Counted from the stretch's first letter, positions 7,612 through 16,897 are shown. The stretch: DNA of 64,000 nucleotides from Sphingomonas panacis (GCF_001717955.1 NZ_CP014168.1:4185501-4249500), one strand, 5' to 3'. The notes: a model not told the origin generated them from the sequence alone. Program-made: numbers and translations.

Positions 7612-8124
7612 TCACAGGCCAGTGAGGCACATGGCGCGCTCGCGCTCGCGCCGTTTGGCGAGGCCAGCGACAACGACCAGTCGACCGTTCACCCGCGCCT
7701 TGTTCCAGGCGAGCATCGCGTCGCAGCCGCCGCGCCAGTCGCGCGCGTTGAACTTCCGCGCGATCGTCGACTTGCAGAAGGCGGCGACGCCGATGTTGAA
7801 CGCGGTCCGCGTCGCGGCCGCGAGTTGGTAGCGCCGATCGGCGAGCGTCGGCGTGCAGGCGAGCACGCCGCGCAGGTGCGTTTCGGCATCGCCGGCAAGC
7901 TTGGCGCGGCAATAGGCATCCGAGCGCCGCACGCCGATGCGGACATCCGGGCCGGTGTGGCCGAAGCATTCGGTCGGGATCTTCGCAATGTCGAGGTAGC
8001 CGACATTCGCCTTGCCCTCGTCCTGCTCGAGCGCGGGTGTCGCGATCGCGAGCGCCGCGATCGAGACAGCACTGAGGGCGCCGGCGATCGCGCGTGCGAA
8101 CGCCGGCGTGTTGTTCGCCGCCAT
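7612..8124 (-). CDS. Phage endolysin, GH24-lysozyme-like
   Basis: 170 aa. Of two adjacent ATGs, 8124 is preferred for spacing from AAAGGAG. Residues ~8-32 (FARAIAGALSAVSIAALAIA) form a weakly hydrophobic, Ala-rich N-terminal helix, as in signal-arrest-release endolysins. Then EGKANVGYLDIAKIPTECFG resembles the E-G...Y-D...T-x-G-x-G active-site region of phage T4/P21-type lysozymes (GH24), with Glu as likely acid catalyst. It cleaves peptidoglycan during lysis. It is the first enzyme of the lysis cassette, followed by holin and spanins. Confidence 0.75.
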   Translation of the reverse strand: MAANNTPAFARAIAGALSAVSIAALAIATPALEQDEGKANVGYLDIAKIPTECFGHTGPDVRIGVRRSDAYCRAKLAGDAETHLRGVLACTPTLADRRYQLAAATRTAFNIGVAAFCKSTIARKFNARDWRGGCDAMLAWNKARVNGRLVVVAGLAKRRERERAMCLTGL

Positions 8125-8135
8125 CATTTTCTCCT

Positions 8136-8417
8136 TTAAGGGGTGGCCGCTTCGTCGGCGGCGGGCTCGGGCGCGGTCGCTTGGATTGCGCGCTTGACGC
8201 TGGCCGAGCCGTGGATCAGCAGCGCCGTCTCGAGGCGCATGATCTGCTCGCGGTTGGCTAGGTTGTCGGCCTTCAACTGCGCGATCTGCGGCTCGAGGAA
8301 GAAGCGCCAGACCATGCCAGCGACCGCGAACCACATCGTGGTGGCTGTCGCCCAGCCGGCCCCGAAGGCAAGCGCCAACAGTCCACCGGACGAACCGGTG
8401 TAATCCAGGTCGCGCAT
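8136..8417 (-). CDS. One-TM protein with coiled coil, lysis-associated
   Basis: 93 aa from ATG 8417 with AAGGAAAA upstream. Residues ~11-40 are hydrophobic (GGLLALAFGAGWATATTMWF onward) and can span the membrane once or twice; a helical charged stretch LEPQIAQLKADNLANREQIM follows, suitable for a coiled coil. It lies directly upstream of the endolysin, so it may be a second holin, an antiholin or a pinholin. I do not recognise a family. Confidence 0.55.
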   Translation of the reverse strand: MRDLDYTGSSGGLLALAFGAGWATATTMWFAVAGMVWRFFLEPQIAQLKADNLANREQIMRLETALLIHGSASVKRAIQATAPEPAADEAATP

Positions 8418-8497
8418 GGAATTTTCCTTGTAAACGGGCTGGGGACAGGTGCCTTCGCAGCGTCTATGATCGTGCAACCAAATGGGAGGATACGAAC

Positions 8498-9319
8498 ATG
8501 CCGGAATCATCGGTCGCCCGATTTTGTATCAGGCAAGACGGCACTCTGTTCGAGATTTTCGCAATGCGTGAGACGAGCGACGATACGGTTATAATATCCA
8601 TGACGCCCGAAGATAACTTCGAGGGCTGGACTAACACCATTGGTGGTGATCCGATATTCATGGAAGTCGGCAAGGAAGATGAAAGCCGCTTCTCTCTTCA
8701 CCCCTCGATCGGCCGAACAGGGTTAAGTTTTACGACAAACCAGCGCATCAATGGAAAAAAGTTCACCGGAAAGCTGCTTTTAGATGCGACAGTGGATGAT
8801 TTTGCAACGTATCTTTATTCTTGCGTCTGCCCAATCATGAACGTCTCTGGCAAAATCGTCGACGAAGATGATATAAGCATTAAAGAAATAGGAGCTATGC
8901 AATCGAGCGATTTCACAAGCTTAGTATATTCTATCTCTGTAACATCTAAAAATTATGATCTTCCGAACAGTCCGTCGCTAACTTTTTTTCTTCATGAAAC
9001 GAAATATTTTAAAATATGGATTTCTGTTTCGTACCTTAATGTGTCGTTCGGATTGTTTGGAGGGGGTATGACCGTACAAACATTCTCGCCTCAAGTCGAT
9101 AAAATACCTTTAGGCGACATAAATATGAAGATGTCTAGAACACTCAAGCCAGAAGAAATACCAGAGACGGTTATTGATTTCAGTCAAAGGCTTTCCGCGC
9201 ACTTGGCCATCAAATATGCAGAAGCTCACCCGGAGGCCGCTGGCATACTCAGCATTCCATTGTGGTTTCATCCGACCATTGACGACCTGCATTTGGGTCG
9301 GCGGGAGCGAGGGTATTGA
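8498..9319 (+). CDS. AT-rich moron of unknown function
   Basis: 273 aa from ATG 8498 behind a strong GGGAGGA. It is the only plus-strand gene within the ~26-kb minus-strand late operon and is much AT-richer than its neighbours (many AAA, TTT, ATA codons), so it was acquired separately and probably has its own promoter. Sequence features: N-terminal beta-rich pattern (ARFCIRQDGTLFEIFAM), SFTTNQRINGKKFTGKLLLD, and a C-terminal helical stretch DFSQRLSAHLAIKYAEAHPE. No catalytic motif, signal peptide or membrane segment is evident. Position and composition suit a lysogenic-conversion or superinfection gene. Confidence 0.7.
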   Translation: MPESSVARFCIRQDGTLFEIFAMRETSDDTVIISMTPEDNFEGWTNTIGGDPIFMEVGKEDESRFSLHPSIGRTGLSFTTNQRINGKKFTGKLLLDATVDDFATYLYSCVCPIMNVSGKIVDEDDISIKEIGAMQSSDFTSLVYSISVTSKNYDLPNSPSLTFFLHETKYFKIWISVSYLNVSFGLFGGGMTVQTFSPQVDKIPLGDINMKMSRTLKPEEIPETVIDFSQRLSAHLAIKYAEAHPEAAGILSIPLWFHPTIDDLHLGRRERGY

Positions 9320-9324
9320 GCATG

Positions 9325-10245
9325 TTACGCCTTCAGCGTTTCGGGCGGGGTGAATGTGTCTCCGGCAAACCGCCCGTCCACGCCGAAATCGCGCGCGAGC
9401 TGCGCATTCAGGGCCGCGATCATCGTCGCAGCCTTCGCGTTGCGGTCGCTCCCGGCTGCATCGGATAGGTCGACCAAATCGAGCTGCGCGCGGTAGATGA
9501 TGAAGCTGGGGGCCTTGTTATAGTTCAGGCTTCCCCAGCCAGCGCAGGCACCAACGTTCGCAAGCATTGCTAGCCGACCGGCCTGATTGAGGGCGCTGGG
9601 CTTGGCGCCTGTCCAGCCCTGCGCCGACACCACCTGCATCGCCGCGCTGGCCATAACACCGGCGGGCAATGCCTGACCGACCACGAAGCCGGGCGCTGCG
9701 GCCGAGTTCGGGAACGGTAATCCACCCTGCGAGTGATAGAAGAAGTTGCTGGTCGCACCCGCCGCCGCCGCGATCCACGACAGCGGCTGTACGGCCGTAT
9801 TGGATGCTCCCTGCACTCGGGTGCGCTGTGCCCAGACGGTCGATACGATCGCGTAATCAGCACCGGCGTCCGTGTTTGCCAAGAGCCAGTCCGCGAACGC
9901 TTGCGGGTAAAGGAAGCCGACGCTGGCCGAACGATCCTGAGCCCCGGCTTGAGTTGAGGCGATGTGAAGGCCGCCCTTTGCTGTACGCTCAGCCGCAACG
10001 AAGCCATTGGCCGTATCGTTGGCCATAGTGAAATCGCAGTTTGCGGCCGAAAGGCCAGTCACCGCTGCTGCGCGGTCCCGCACGAGATTTGACACAACCG
10101 AGCCGTTTGCGGGGACTCCACCCGCAATCTGAATGCCACCATCCCAAAGCGCGATGGTGCTGTCGTATGTCCCCTCGATCGCGTGAAACTTACCGAACGG
10201 CGAGGTAAGTGCCGCCCCCGCCAATTTGAGCGCTGCGCCTGCCAT
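9325..10245 (-). CDS. Phage structural/receptor-binding-associated protein, unknown
   Basis: 306 aa, Ala/Gly-rich and beta-patterned, with no recognised domain. It sits immediately downstream of the SGNH tail-fibre gene (12 bases between them) and is the last gene of the tail block before the lysis genes. Repeats of small residues and a Gly/Asn/Asp-rich pattern (GGIQIAGGVPANGSVVSNLV) are compatible with a host-contact or virion-decorating protein. A fibre partner or fibre chaperone is possible. Confidence 0.55.
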   Translation of the reverse strand: MAGAALKLAGAALTSPFGKFHAIEGTYDSTIALWDGGIQIAGGVPANGSVVSNLVRDRAAAVTGLSAANCDFTMANDTANGFVAAERTAKGGLHIASTQAGAQDRSASVGFLYPQAFADWLLANTDAGADYAIVSTVWAQRTRVQGASNTAVQPLSWIAAAAGATSNFFYHSQGGLPFPNSAAAPGFVVGQALPAGVMASAAMQVVSAQGWTGAKPSALNQAGRLAMLANVGACAGWGSLNYNKAPSFIIYRAQLDLVDLSDAAGSDRNAKAATMIAALNAQLARDFGVDGRFAGDTFTPPETLKA

Positions 10246-10257
10246 ACTGTGTCTCCC

Positions 10258-12243
10258 TTAGATGCCGGTGGCCCAGCCACGGCCACGATGGAACCGCGCC
10301 GCGAACTGGCCTGTGAGTTGATAATAGGTGCCGATGCCGTGGATGGAGTCTGAGCGGAGATTGTCCGGGATCGTGTCGGACGCGATCTGCGCCGCGCTTG
10401 TCGCGTCCGGGGTGAGGCCCGCATCAGCTTGCGCGTCGTTGCTGGCCAGGTAACGACGATGGTCACAGAAATGATGGTCGCCGACCGCCTCTAGGATGAG
10501 ACGGTTGGCATCCATGATATAGTCGTAGCCGGCCGTCCCTTTGCCTTCGCCAGCGCCATTTGCGACCGGCAAAATGCCAAAGCGATCGTGAGCGAAATGG
10601 TCGATCATCGACAGGATATTGTCGCGGAGGACGATACGCTGCGCCCGCGTCGTTTTCGGATCGTTGCGCCCCGCCTGAATATAGAAAGTATCCTTCTCGT
10701 TGGCCTTGAACAGGTCCGCGAAGAAGCGGGTGCCGGCTGGAATGGCCGTGCTGCCGCTCGACGCATTCTGCCGCCGCATCGTGTACTTCAGCGTGGTCGC
10801 CTCGTTCGGGCTAGGGCTGCTGTAGCGACGCAGGATGACGGGGATGCCTCCGAACGTACCCGTCCAGCTCTGCGCGGACTGATTGTTCGAGAACTCCTGG
10901 CTATACGCCACGACATCGACTTCGCTGCCGTCCGCCGGGAGATCACTTGCAAGCGTAAGGTTCATGGCAATGCCACCCCCACGCACGCCGATGCTCCCGG
11001 ATTGGGTGCCGCCGACCGCCGTGTTGATCCACGGCAAACCAAGCAGGGTCGCCATCGTTTGCGGATAGTTCACGCCACCGCCGCCCGCACCGGCCGTCAG
11101 GCTGTCGCCGAGGAAGAACAGTCGCCCGCTGACGATCGCCATATTCCCGGCAGCGAGAGCCGATAGAACACCATCGACCCCGAAGCCGGCCGGAAACCGA
11201 GACAGCGGCGAGAGCGCCGCGACGAACGTCCCGTCAGCGCGCCAACCGCCCAAAATATTGCCGTCGGCGTCGAGGATAGGAAACAGCCAGCCGCTTGCCC
11301 TCTCGTCGATATTCGCTGACGAAATAGCGGACGACAGCGCTCCGGGAATAATAGAGTCTGGCGTAAGCGCCATCTTCCAGCGACCGGTTGCGCGTTCGAT
11401 GTAGGCAAGCGCGTTGTTCGCGGCATCGACGATGATGTGAGAGTAAGTTGGGTTTTCGTAGAGCAGCATTTGCAAGCCGCCGAGCTGGTTTGTCAGTGCG
11501 GTAGCTTGGGTGCTTGCCCCGCTTGCCAGCCCCAGCGCCGTAGCCGCCTTCGCCAGCGCGTCATCCGCTGAAGGGACGAGGGAGTCCGGCGTAAGTGCCA
11601 TCTTCCAACGTCCAGTCACGCGCTCGACCAACGCCAAGATGTTGTTGGCCTCGTCAACGATCATGTTGGAATATTGCGTGCTCACGAACGGTACCACGCG
11701 CATATTCCCGACGCGATCGACGACGTCGTTACTAGCCGCGACCGCCTGATCTCGCGCGGTTTCGGTGACGGCTTTCGCCGCCTGGACCACCGGGACGGAT
11801 GAAAGAATGCCTGCGCCAGCATCGACAACAGCTTGAGCATCTGCCGCCTTTTGTCCCGCCAGCGTGGCTTTCTCATCGGCGAGACTAGCTTTGGCGGCAG
11901 CATTACTCGCGGCAGCATCTGCCTGTGTGACAGCCTCATCGACTGTAACCAGCTTGTCGCTCACCTGCGCCACGAGCGCGTCCAGGGTCTCCGCATTGGC
12001 GCCGCCCAAAGCGATGGCCTTCAGCCGCGCCTGGCACGGAAAATACATCGTCTGCCCGTTGACGTTTAGGATCGGATAATAGCCGAGCGCGCCCGTCTTC
12101 CCGCCGGTCTCGTTGAAGCTGTCGGGATCATCGACGGTCCCGGCGATCAGCAGGGTGTACGCCGCCTCCCGCGCCTCGAGCGTGGCAAACAGATCGGCGT
12201 TCCGCGCCAGCAACTCGGAAAGCATGTCATCGGTCGTTGCCAC
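10258..12243 (-). CDS. Tail fibre/spike with SGNH-hydrolase (esterase) domain
   Basis: 661 aa. Residues 1-160 begin with a tail-joining part and an Ala-rich helical stretch (AASNAAAKASLADEKATLAG) that looks like a trimeric coiled coil. Two copies of a ~40-residue module follow, each ending in ER-x-TGRWKMALTPDS. The C-terminal half is an SGNH hydrolase: block I GDSLTAG, block III GRND, and DSIHGIG carrying the Asp/His pair. Such domains on phage fibres de-acetylate or de-esterify host surface polysaccharide at adsorption. It follows the tip-protein block in the usual place for a receptor-binding protein. Confidence 0.8.
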   Translation of the reverse strand: MATTDDMLSELLARNADLFATLEAREAAYTLLIAGTVDDPDSFNETGGKTGALGYYPILNVNGQTMYFPCQARLKAIALGGANAETLDALVAQVSDKLVTVDEAVTQADAAASNAAAKASLADEKATLAGQKAADAQAVVDAGAGILSSVPVVQAAKAVTETARDQAVAASNDVVDRVGNMRVVPFVSTQYSNMIVDEANNILALVERVTGRWKMALTPDSLVPSADDALAKAATALGLASGASTQATALTNQLGGLQMLLYENPTYSHIIVDAANNALAYIERATGRWKMALTPDSIIPGALSSAISSANIDERASGWLFPILDADGNILGGWRADGTFVAALSPLSRFPAGFGVDGVLSALAAGNMAIVSGRLFFLGDSLTAGAGGGGVNYPQTMATLLGLPWINTAVGGTQSGSIGVRGGGIAMNLTLASDLPADGSEVDVVAYSQEFSNNQSAQSWTGTFGGIPVILRRYSSPSPNEATTLKYTMRRQNASSGSTAIPAGTRFFADLFKANEKDTFYIQAGRNDPKTTRAQRIVLRDNILSMIDHFAHDRFGILPVANGAGEGKGTAGYDYIMDANRLILEAVGDHHFCDHRRYLASNDAQADAGLTPDATSAAQIASDTIPDNLRSDSIHGIGTYYQLTGQFAARFHRGRGWATGI

Positions 12244-12253
12244 GCGCGCTCTC

Positions 12254-12460
12254 CTATTTGGCCTGGGCGGGCGCGGCGGCTTCGACGATCTCGTAGAGCT
12301 TTCCGTAGCTCATCGATCCGGCTGCAGTCGCCGCGGTGCCACTCACACGAACGGCCGGGCCTCCAGCGACTGGCGTCAGGGTGGCGGTGTACATGCCGAC
12401 CTTGTCGGCCGAGCCGGGCACGGCGACTTCGTTGACGCTGATACCGGTGCATTTCAGCAT
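12254..12460 (-). CDS. Small tail-region protein, 68 aa
   Basis: Starts MLKCTGISVNEVAVPGSADK; short, beta-patterned, with an Ala/Gly-rich centre and a helical C-terminus (YGKLYEIVEAAAPAQAK). It lies 10 bases before the fibre gene and 10 bases after the 57-aa gene, inside the tail operon. No family recognised. It may be a small tail-tip or fibre-attachment protein. Confidence 0.5.
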   Translation of the reverse strand: MLKCTGISVNEVAVPGSADKVGMYTATLTPVAGGPAVRVSGTAATAAGSMSYGKLYEIVEAAAPAQAK

Positions 12461-12470
12461 ATTGGTCTCC

Positions 12471-12644
12471 TCAGACTTGATCGAATAAAGGCATGGTTTG
12501 CGGGACAGGCAGCCCGGTCGCGTCGTCCATCTCGACCTGGTCGGTGATGACCTCGCCCGGGGCCATCTGGAGACGCGCGTTTGCGAGGGAGGCCTCGATC
12601 CACACCCTTGCGGGCCGACCGGGCAGGCCCAGTGCGTAGATCAT
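12471..12644 (-). CDS. Small tail-region protein, 57 aa
   Basis: Starts MIYALGLPGRPARVWIEASL. The ATG at 12644 overlaps the stop of the tip-protein gene as ATGA, which supports translational coupling and hence a real gene although it is short. The sequence is mixed alpha/beta with no motif recognised. It probably contributes to tail tip or fibre assembly given its place. Confidence 0.6.
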   Translation of the reverse strand: MIYALGLPGRPARVWIEASLANARLQMAPGEVITDQVEMDDATGLPVPQTMPLFDQV

Positions 12645-15600
12645 GCAAACCTCTGCAAAATCGAGAAATCGACGGCGGATAACGTGATGTTGTTGCCCGC
12701 CCATTCGAGCGTGATGACGTGGCCGCCGGCCAACAGGGGCACGCCGAAGCGCTGGATCGTCAGGATGTCGAGCTTCGCGCTCCTGGAGGCGAACGGAAAA
12801 GTCTTCACGGCGACGCCATCGACCAGGATGCGCAGACCCCAAGAGAGACCGTCGCCATAGTCCTGAAGGCCGTTGCCGAAGATATCGACCGTCAAATCGT
12901 ATTGGGCCGAGATCGTGATCCGGCCCACCTCGATCCATGCCGACCCCGATCCTGTGAAAGTCGTCGAGCTGAGCGAGCGGATGCTGTCGGTAACGGCCCC
13001 GACCCTGAGCTGGGCGGTATCGATGGTGCGCGCCTTGATCTTGCTGACGACGACGTTGTCCATCGAGACCTCGCCGGTCACGGTATCGACCTCGAAGATC
13101 TGACTGTTGCCGACGACGAACCGCTCGGCGGCGACGACGAAGAGTTTCTCTTGGCCGTTGATCTTGAAGCCAGTGATCTCGCCATTCACGTTGACGGAAA
13201 GCTGGGCGATCGCCTGCTCGCCGTTGGTGGTTTCGAGCAGGAACATGATCGACGCTTCGTTCTCGCCGACCTGAGTGCCGAGAAGCGTCAGGAGGTGGGC
13301 GAGCGCGCCGGTCTCGCTGGCGCTGGTGTTCCGCTCGTCCGTGATTGCGGCCTCGCGAGCCTGCCGCTCCCCGTCCACCAGCACCTCGACCGACGAGATC
13401 GCCGCCTGCAGTTGCGATGTCGCCGCGGACAAGGCGTCGGCGCTGGTATGGCGCTCATCCGTAATTGCCGCCTCGCGATCGAGCCGCTCTCCATCGAGGA
13501 GAGTCTCGACCGTCGAGATCGCAGCGAACAGTTCCGAGGTCGCCGCCGCGAGCTCGGTGGCGCTGGTGGTCCGCTCGCCGGCGAGCGCCGCCTGCCGATC
13601 GACGCGCTCATCACCGACCGCCACCTCGACGGTGGAGATCGCGGTCTCCAATTGCGACGTCGCCGCGTCCAGATCGTTCGCGGCGGTGGTTTCCACCCGC
13701 ACGATCTCCGACTCCCGCAGCAACCGCTCGCCGTCCACGGCTGCGAGCACCGTCGAAACGGCTTCTTCGCGCTGAGCCGTCTCGGCTTCATCGGCCGACG
13801 CACGCACGCTGGCTTCCTCTCGGATCGCCGCCTGGGCTGCTTCAATACCGTCTGACGCTGTCGCCTCGATCAGATCGACGCGCTCGACGATCGCGGTGTC
13901 GCCTTCCTTCCGCTCGGTGATCTCGTGAACCACCCGCGTTGCAAGCTCGACGCCGTCGAGGTGCAGCAGCCGCTCGTACCGGGCCTTGCGGTCCTCGCCG
14001 AGCAATTGCGCCGCGAGCTGGCTAGCGATGGTCGATCGCGCACGCGCGACCGACGCCTTGGCACGGTCGACGATCGTGCTGGCGTCAGGCGTGCCGGCGA
14101 GCTCCGCCAGCGCGTCGATCGTCGTCTTCGCCGGAAGCCCGCCCGAAACCGAGCCGTCCGGGTTCTTGGTCCCGCCGATCGCCGCGCCGGGGAACACGAC
14201 TTCGGTCGCCGTCTTCGCCGCATCATCGATCGCGAGGATCAGTGGGTTGTTGCGTGAGTCATAGACGATCGGGTCGGCCGCCAGGACTGGTGGCGCATCG
14301 CTCGCGTCCCAGGAATAGATGACCGGGTGCTCAACTGAGAGCGTCATGTTGCAGGTGCCGTCCTGCCCGAGTTCCTGCTGGGCGACCCGGAACAGCGCGC
14401 GGGTGAAGCTCAGCGCGGCGAAGGTGAACGGGACGACATCGCCGACCGTGTATTTCCACGCGCGAATGTCGAACGGTGCCGAGAAACTGCGCTGGTACTG
14501 GCGGCGTTCCAGAGCCTGTTTGACGATCCGCTGCGCTTGGCTCGGGCTTTCCACGACGCCGAGATCGAGCGTCATGATCCGATCCTGCCCGTCGAGGCTG
14601 GCGATGCGGACCTCGGGGTAGTCGATGAGCTGATACAGCGAGGCGGAACTGGCATCGACGTAGCGGCCGCGCGCGACATTGGGCGTGGCCTCGAGCGATG
14701 GATCGGGATCCCAGGTGAATCCGCCGATCACGTCGTCGTCGTGCAGCCCATCGTCCGCCGCCGCCGCCGCGAGGTCATTATGCGCGATGACGAGCGCGAG
14801 CTTGCCGCCGGTGTCGCGGAATCGCCCGCAGCACGCGGCGCACAGCATGTCCAAGACTTGCTTGGGATCATCGCCTTCGGAGATGACGCCGGCGCCGTGG
14901 TAACGTGGTTCGTTGCCGCCGGCCGAGCGATTGACGAGCTCGTCGCAAAGGTTGGCCGCGACCTGGAACGCGACAAGATCGAGACGTCGCCCGGGAACGC
15001 CCGAGCCGGTCGCCAGCCGCATTTCGCCTGTGTCGGGGTTACGAATGCGCCAGCCGAGCACGACGCGCAGGATCTGGAGAGCGAGGTTCTCGCCGATCAC
15101 GGCGCCGTCGTCGGTCGTGTAGCGCCACGTCGATTGGTCGTTCCAGCGCATCGGCCCCGAGCCGCCCGGCACCGTCGAATCGCGGCGCGGATCGTACAGC
15201 TTGGCACCGCGGCCGATGATCGTGATCCGGGTCGGGATCGAGCTCGAGAACGGGCTTTCAGCCTTCTTGCTGTTGCCCGTCGTCTTGAAGCGCAAGCGAA
15301 CATAGGCGCAGCCGGTCAGCCGAGCTGACTGGTTCCACTTGCCGCTGCCGAACGTGAAGGCGCTCGCCGGCGATCCCTCGAGAACGATGTTCGGAACCGA
15401 GAAATAGCCGACGTACTTGCTCGTGACGCCTGTGGTCGCCGACCAGGCCATCTCCTGGTCGAGCCAAATCTCTTCGACGCCGTCGATCGCGTGGCTCGCG
15501 TTGGCGACGATCCAGTCGCAATATTCCTGATCTTTGCCGGACCATTCCTCATACCGGATATCGGTCGCCAGAGCGGTTTGGCCGAGCGCGGTCTTCCGAA

Positions 15601-15874
15601 ATGCGCGCGGGTCGATCGACGCCGTCAGGCGGTCGGTTTGCGAGGATGGAACCTGTGGGTTGGAAAGCGCGCTGCCGATCGTCGACAGCGCTGCGGCACC
15701 TAGCAACAATGTGCCCGCGCTGACCCCGAAGAGCGTGCCGACCGCACCGACGCCGAAGCCGACCGCCGAGGTGAGCGAGGTGCCGAGCGCGAGCGCCAAC
15801 CCGGTGCCGGCGGTCGCGACGGCAAGCACCGCCGCGCCGACCACCAGGCCGACGATCTTGAGAGCCTTAGCCAC
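12641..15874 (-). CDS. Tail tip/host-specificity protein, J-like
   Basis: 1077 aa. The N-terminal ~75 residues are Gly/Ala/Val-rich and hydrophobic, as in many central-fibre proteins of this class. The middle (~75-600) holds beta-rich baseplate-hub-like sequence. Residues ~690-880 contain four tandem ~42-residue repeats with a recurring D-G/D-ER-x-x-R-x-A-A-I-T-DERxTSA pattern, predicted as a long coiled coil. After it, GEITGFKINGQEKLFVVAAE resembles the DUF1983-type region of lambda J. The C-terminal ~120 residues are a beta domain. It probably forms the central tail fibre used for receptor contact and DNA ejection. Confidence 0.82.
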   Translation of the reverse strand: MAKALKIVGLVVGAAVLAVATAGTGLALALGTSLTSAVGFGVGAVGTLFGVSAGTLLLGAAALSTIGSALSNPQVPSSQTDRLTASIDPRAFRKTALGQTALATDIRYEEWSGKDQEYCDWIVANASHAIDGVEEIWLDQEMAWSATTGVTSKYVGYFSVPNIVLEGSPASAFTFGSGKWNQSARLTGCAYVRLRFKTTGNSKKAESPFSSSIPTRITIIGRGAKLYDPRRDSTVPGGSGPMRWNDQSTWRYTTDDGAVIGENLALQILRVVLGWRIRNPDTGEMRLATGSGVPGRRLDLVAFQVAANLCDELVNRSAGGNEPRYHGAGVISEGDDPKQVLDMLCAACCGRFRDTGGKLALVIAHNDLAAAAADDGLHDDDVIGGFTWDPDPSLEATPNVARGRYVDASSASLYQLIDYPEVRIASLDGQDRIMTLDLGVVESPSQAQRIVKQALERRQYQRSFSAPFDIRAWKYTVGDVVPFTFAALSFTRALFRVAQQELGQDGTCNMTLSVEHPVIYSWDASDAPPVLAADPIVYDSRNNPLILAIDDAAKTATEVVFPGAAIGGTKNPDGSVSGGLPAKTTIDALAELAGTPDASTIVDRAKASVARARSTIASQLAAQLLGEDRKARYERLLHLDGVELATRVVHEITERKEGDTAIVERVDLIEATASDGIEAAQAAIREEASVRASADEAETAQREEAVSTVLAAVDGERLLRESEIVRVETTAANDLDAATSQLETAISTVEVAVGDERVDRQAALAGERTTSATELAAATSELFAAISTVETLLDGERLDREAAITDERHTSADALSAATSQLQAAISSVEVLVDGERQAREAAITDERNTSASETGALAHLLTLLGTQVGENEASIMFLLETTNGEQAIAQLSVNVNGEITGFKINGQEKLFVVAAERFVVGNSQIFEVDTVTGEVSMDNVVVSKIKARTIDTAQLRVGAVTDSIRSLSSTTFTGSGSAWIEVGRITISAQYDLTVDIFGNGLQDYGDGLSWGLRILVDGVAVKTFPFASRSAKLDILTIQRFGVPLLAGGHVITLEWAGNNITLSAVDFSILQRFA

Positions 15875-15877
15875 CCG

Positions 15878-16300
15878 TCAGAAGCCGTACTGGACGCGCC
15901 AGCCGCGCGCGTTGGTCCAGCGCCGGCGCTCGATCATCACGAGGCCCTCGCGCTCGCCCTCGCTGCCGACCGCGAACAGGGACGCACCCCAACAGATGCC
16001 GAGCAGGCCATCGGTCATCACGATGTCGCCGCGGTGCGCCAGCGCAGCCGGGACCGGCTCGAACTTGTCATCGAGCGTCGCCGCCAACGTGCCCTTGCCG
16101 AAGCGGCTGAGCGCGCGCGCCGACCCGATCGCGGTGGAATAGCGGCCACGAAACTCTGGCATCGGATCGACGCCGGTCATCGCCTCGACGGCGCCGGCCG
16201 CGAAGATGCAGCAGTCGTGACTGCCCCAGGCGAATGGGCGCAGACGTAGGGGTTCGAGATACGCGGCGAGCCGAGCATCCCAATCGGGCTTGCGGTACAT
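15878..16300 (-). CDS. NlpC/P60-like tail peptidase (DUF6950 type)
   Basis: 140 aa, starting MYRKPDWDARLAAYLEPLRL. The catalytic-type motif is W-G-x-HDCCIFAAGAVEAMTG near the N-terminus, with the nucleophile Cys at the start of a helix, and a His in LAHRGDIVM further on, the order of NlpC/P60 peptidases. In siphoviruses this gene sits next to the tip proteins and aids local peptidoglycan cleavage at infection. It ends 3 bases before the J-like gene. Confidence 0.72.
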   Translation of the reverse strand: MYRKPDWDARLAAYLEPLRLRPFAWGSHDCCIFAAGAVEAMTGVDPMPEFRGRYSTAIGSARALSRFGKGTLAATLDDKFEPVPAALAHRGDIVMTDGLLGICWGASLFAVGSEGEREGLVMIERRRWTNARGWRVQYGF

Positions 16301-16309
16301 GGCGACCTC

Positions 16310-16897
16310 TCAGGTGCGGCGTGTGGCGCCGTTGGCGACTGCGATCGCGAGCTCGGCCGAGCGGTCGCCGGCGTCGTAGCTGTTTTGGTCGAGGTAGGTT
16401 CGGTTCGACGCCTGGCCGAAGAAAGCGAGATAGGTTTCGACGCTGAGCTGGATCGTCTGGCTGGTGCGATCCCCGACGATCTTCGGCACCGACATGTAGC
16501 CAGTGAAATAGGACCAGATCGCGCCGATCCGCGTCAGTTGCTGCGGATCGAGCATCGCCCGCCACAGCCGACAATCGCGGCCCGCATAGTTCGCGCGGTC
16601 GCCGAGCTCGGTCATGAGCTCGTCATCGACACCGGCGAGCCCCGAAAGCGTCAGCACCAGCGTATCGCTGCCACCTTCCTGCGCCTTGACCGGGCCGACC
16701 GACACGAACCGTGGATCCACCGCTTCGAAGGTGAACCCGTCGAGATCCTCGTCGCCGGTGCCGGCGAACGAGAAGCTGTACGGCGCGTTCGTAACCCGGA
16801 TCGGCCCGCTCGCCAGATCGAGGAAGCAGAATGTCACCGGGCGCCGCACATCCGCCGCGAGCGCGGCGTTGGCGGCAGTATCGGGGCGGCTGTCCAT
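16310..16897 (-). CDS. Tail tip/distal tail assembly protein
   Basis: 195 aa, beta-rich (PVTFCFLDLASGPIRVTNAP; SDTLVLTLSGLAG), ending in a charged tail. It resembles the class of small proteins that surround the distal tail between tape measure and hub in HK97/GTA-like tails, but I cannot name a family with confidence. The start ATG 16897 directly abuts the stop of the preceding gene (TAG at 16898-16900 on the minus strand). Confidence 0.6.
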   Translation of the reverse strand: MDSRPDTAANAALAADVRRPVTFCFLDLASGPIRVTNAPYSFSFAGTGDEDLDGFTFEAVDPRFVSVGPVKAQEGGSDTLVLTLSGLAGVDDELMTELGDRANYAGRDCRLWRAMLDPQQLTRIGAIWSYFTGYMSVPKIVGDRTSQTIQLSVETYLAFFGQASNRTYLDQNSYDAGDRSAELAIAVANGATRRT

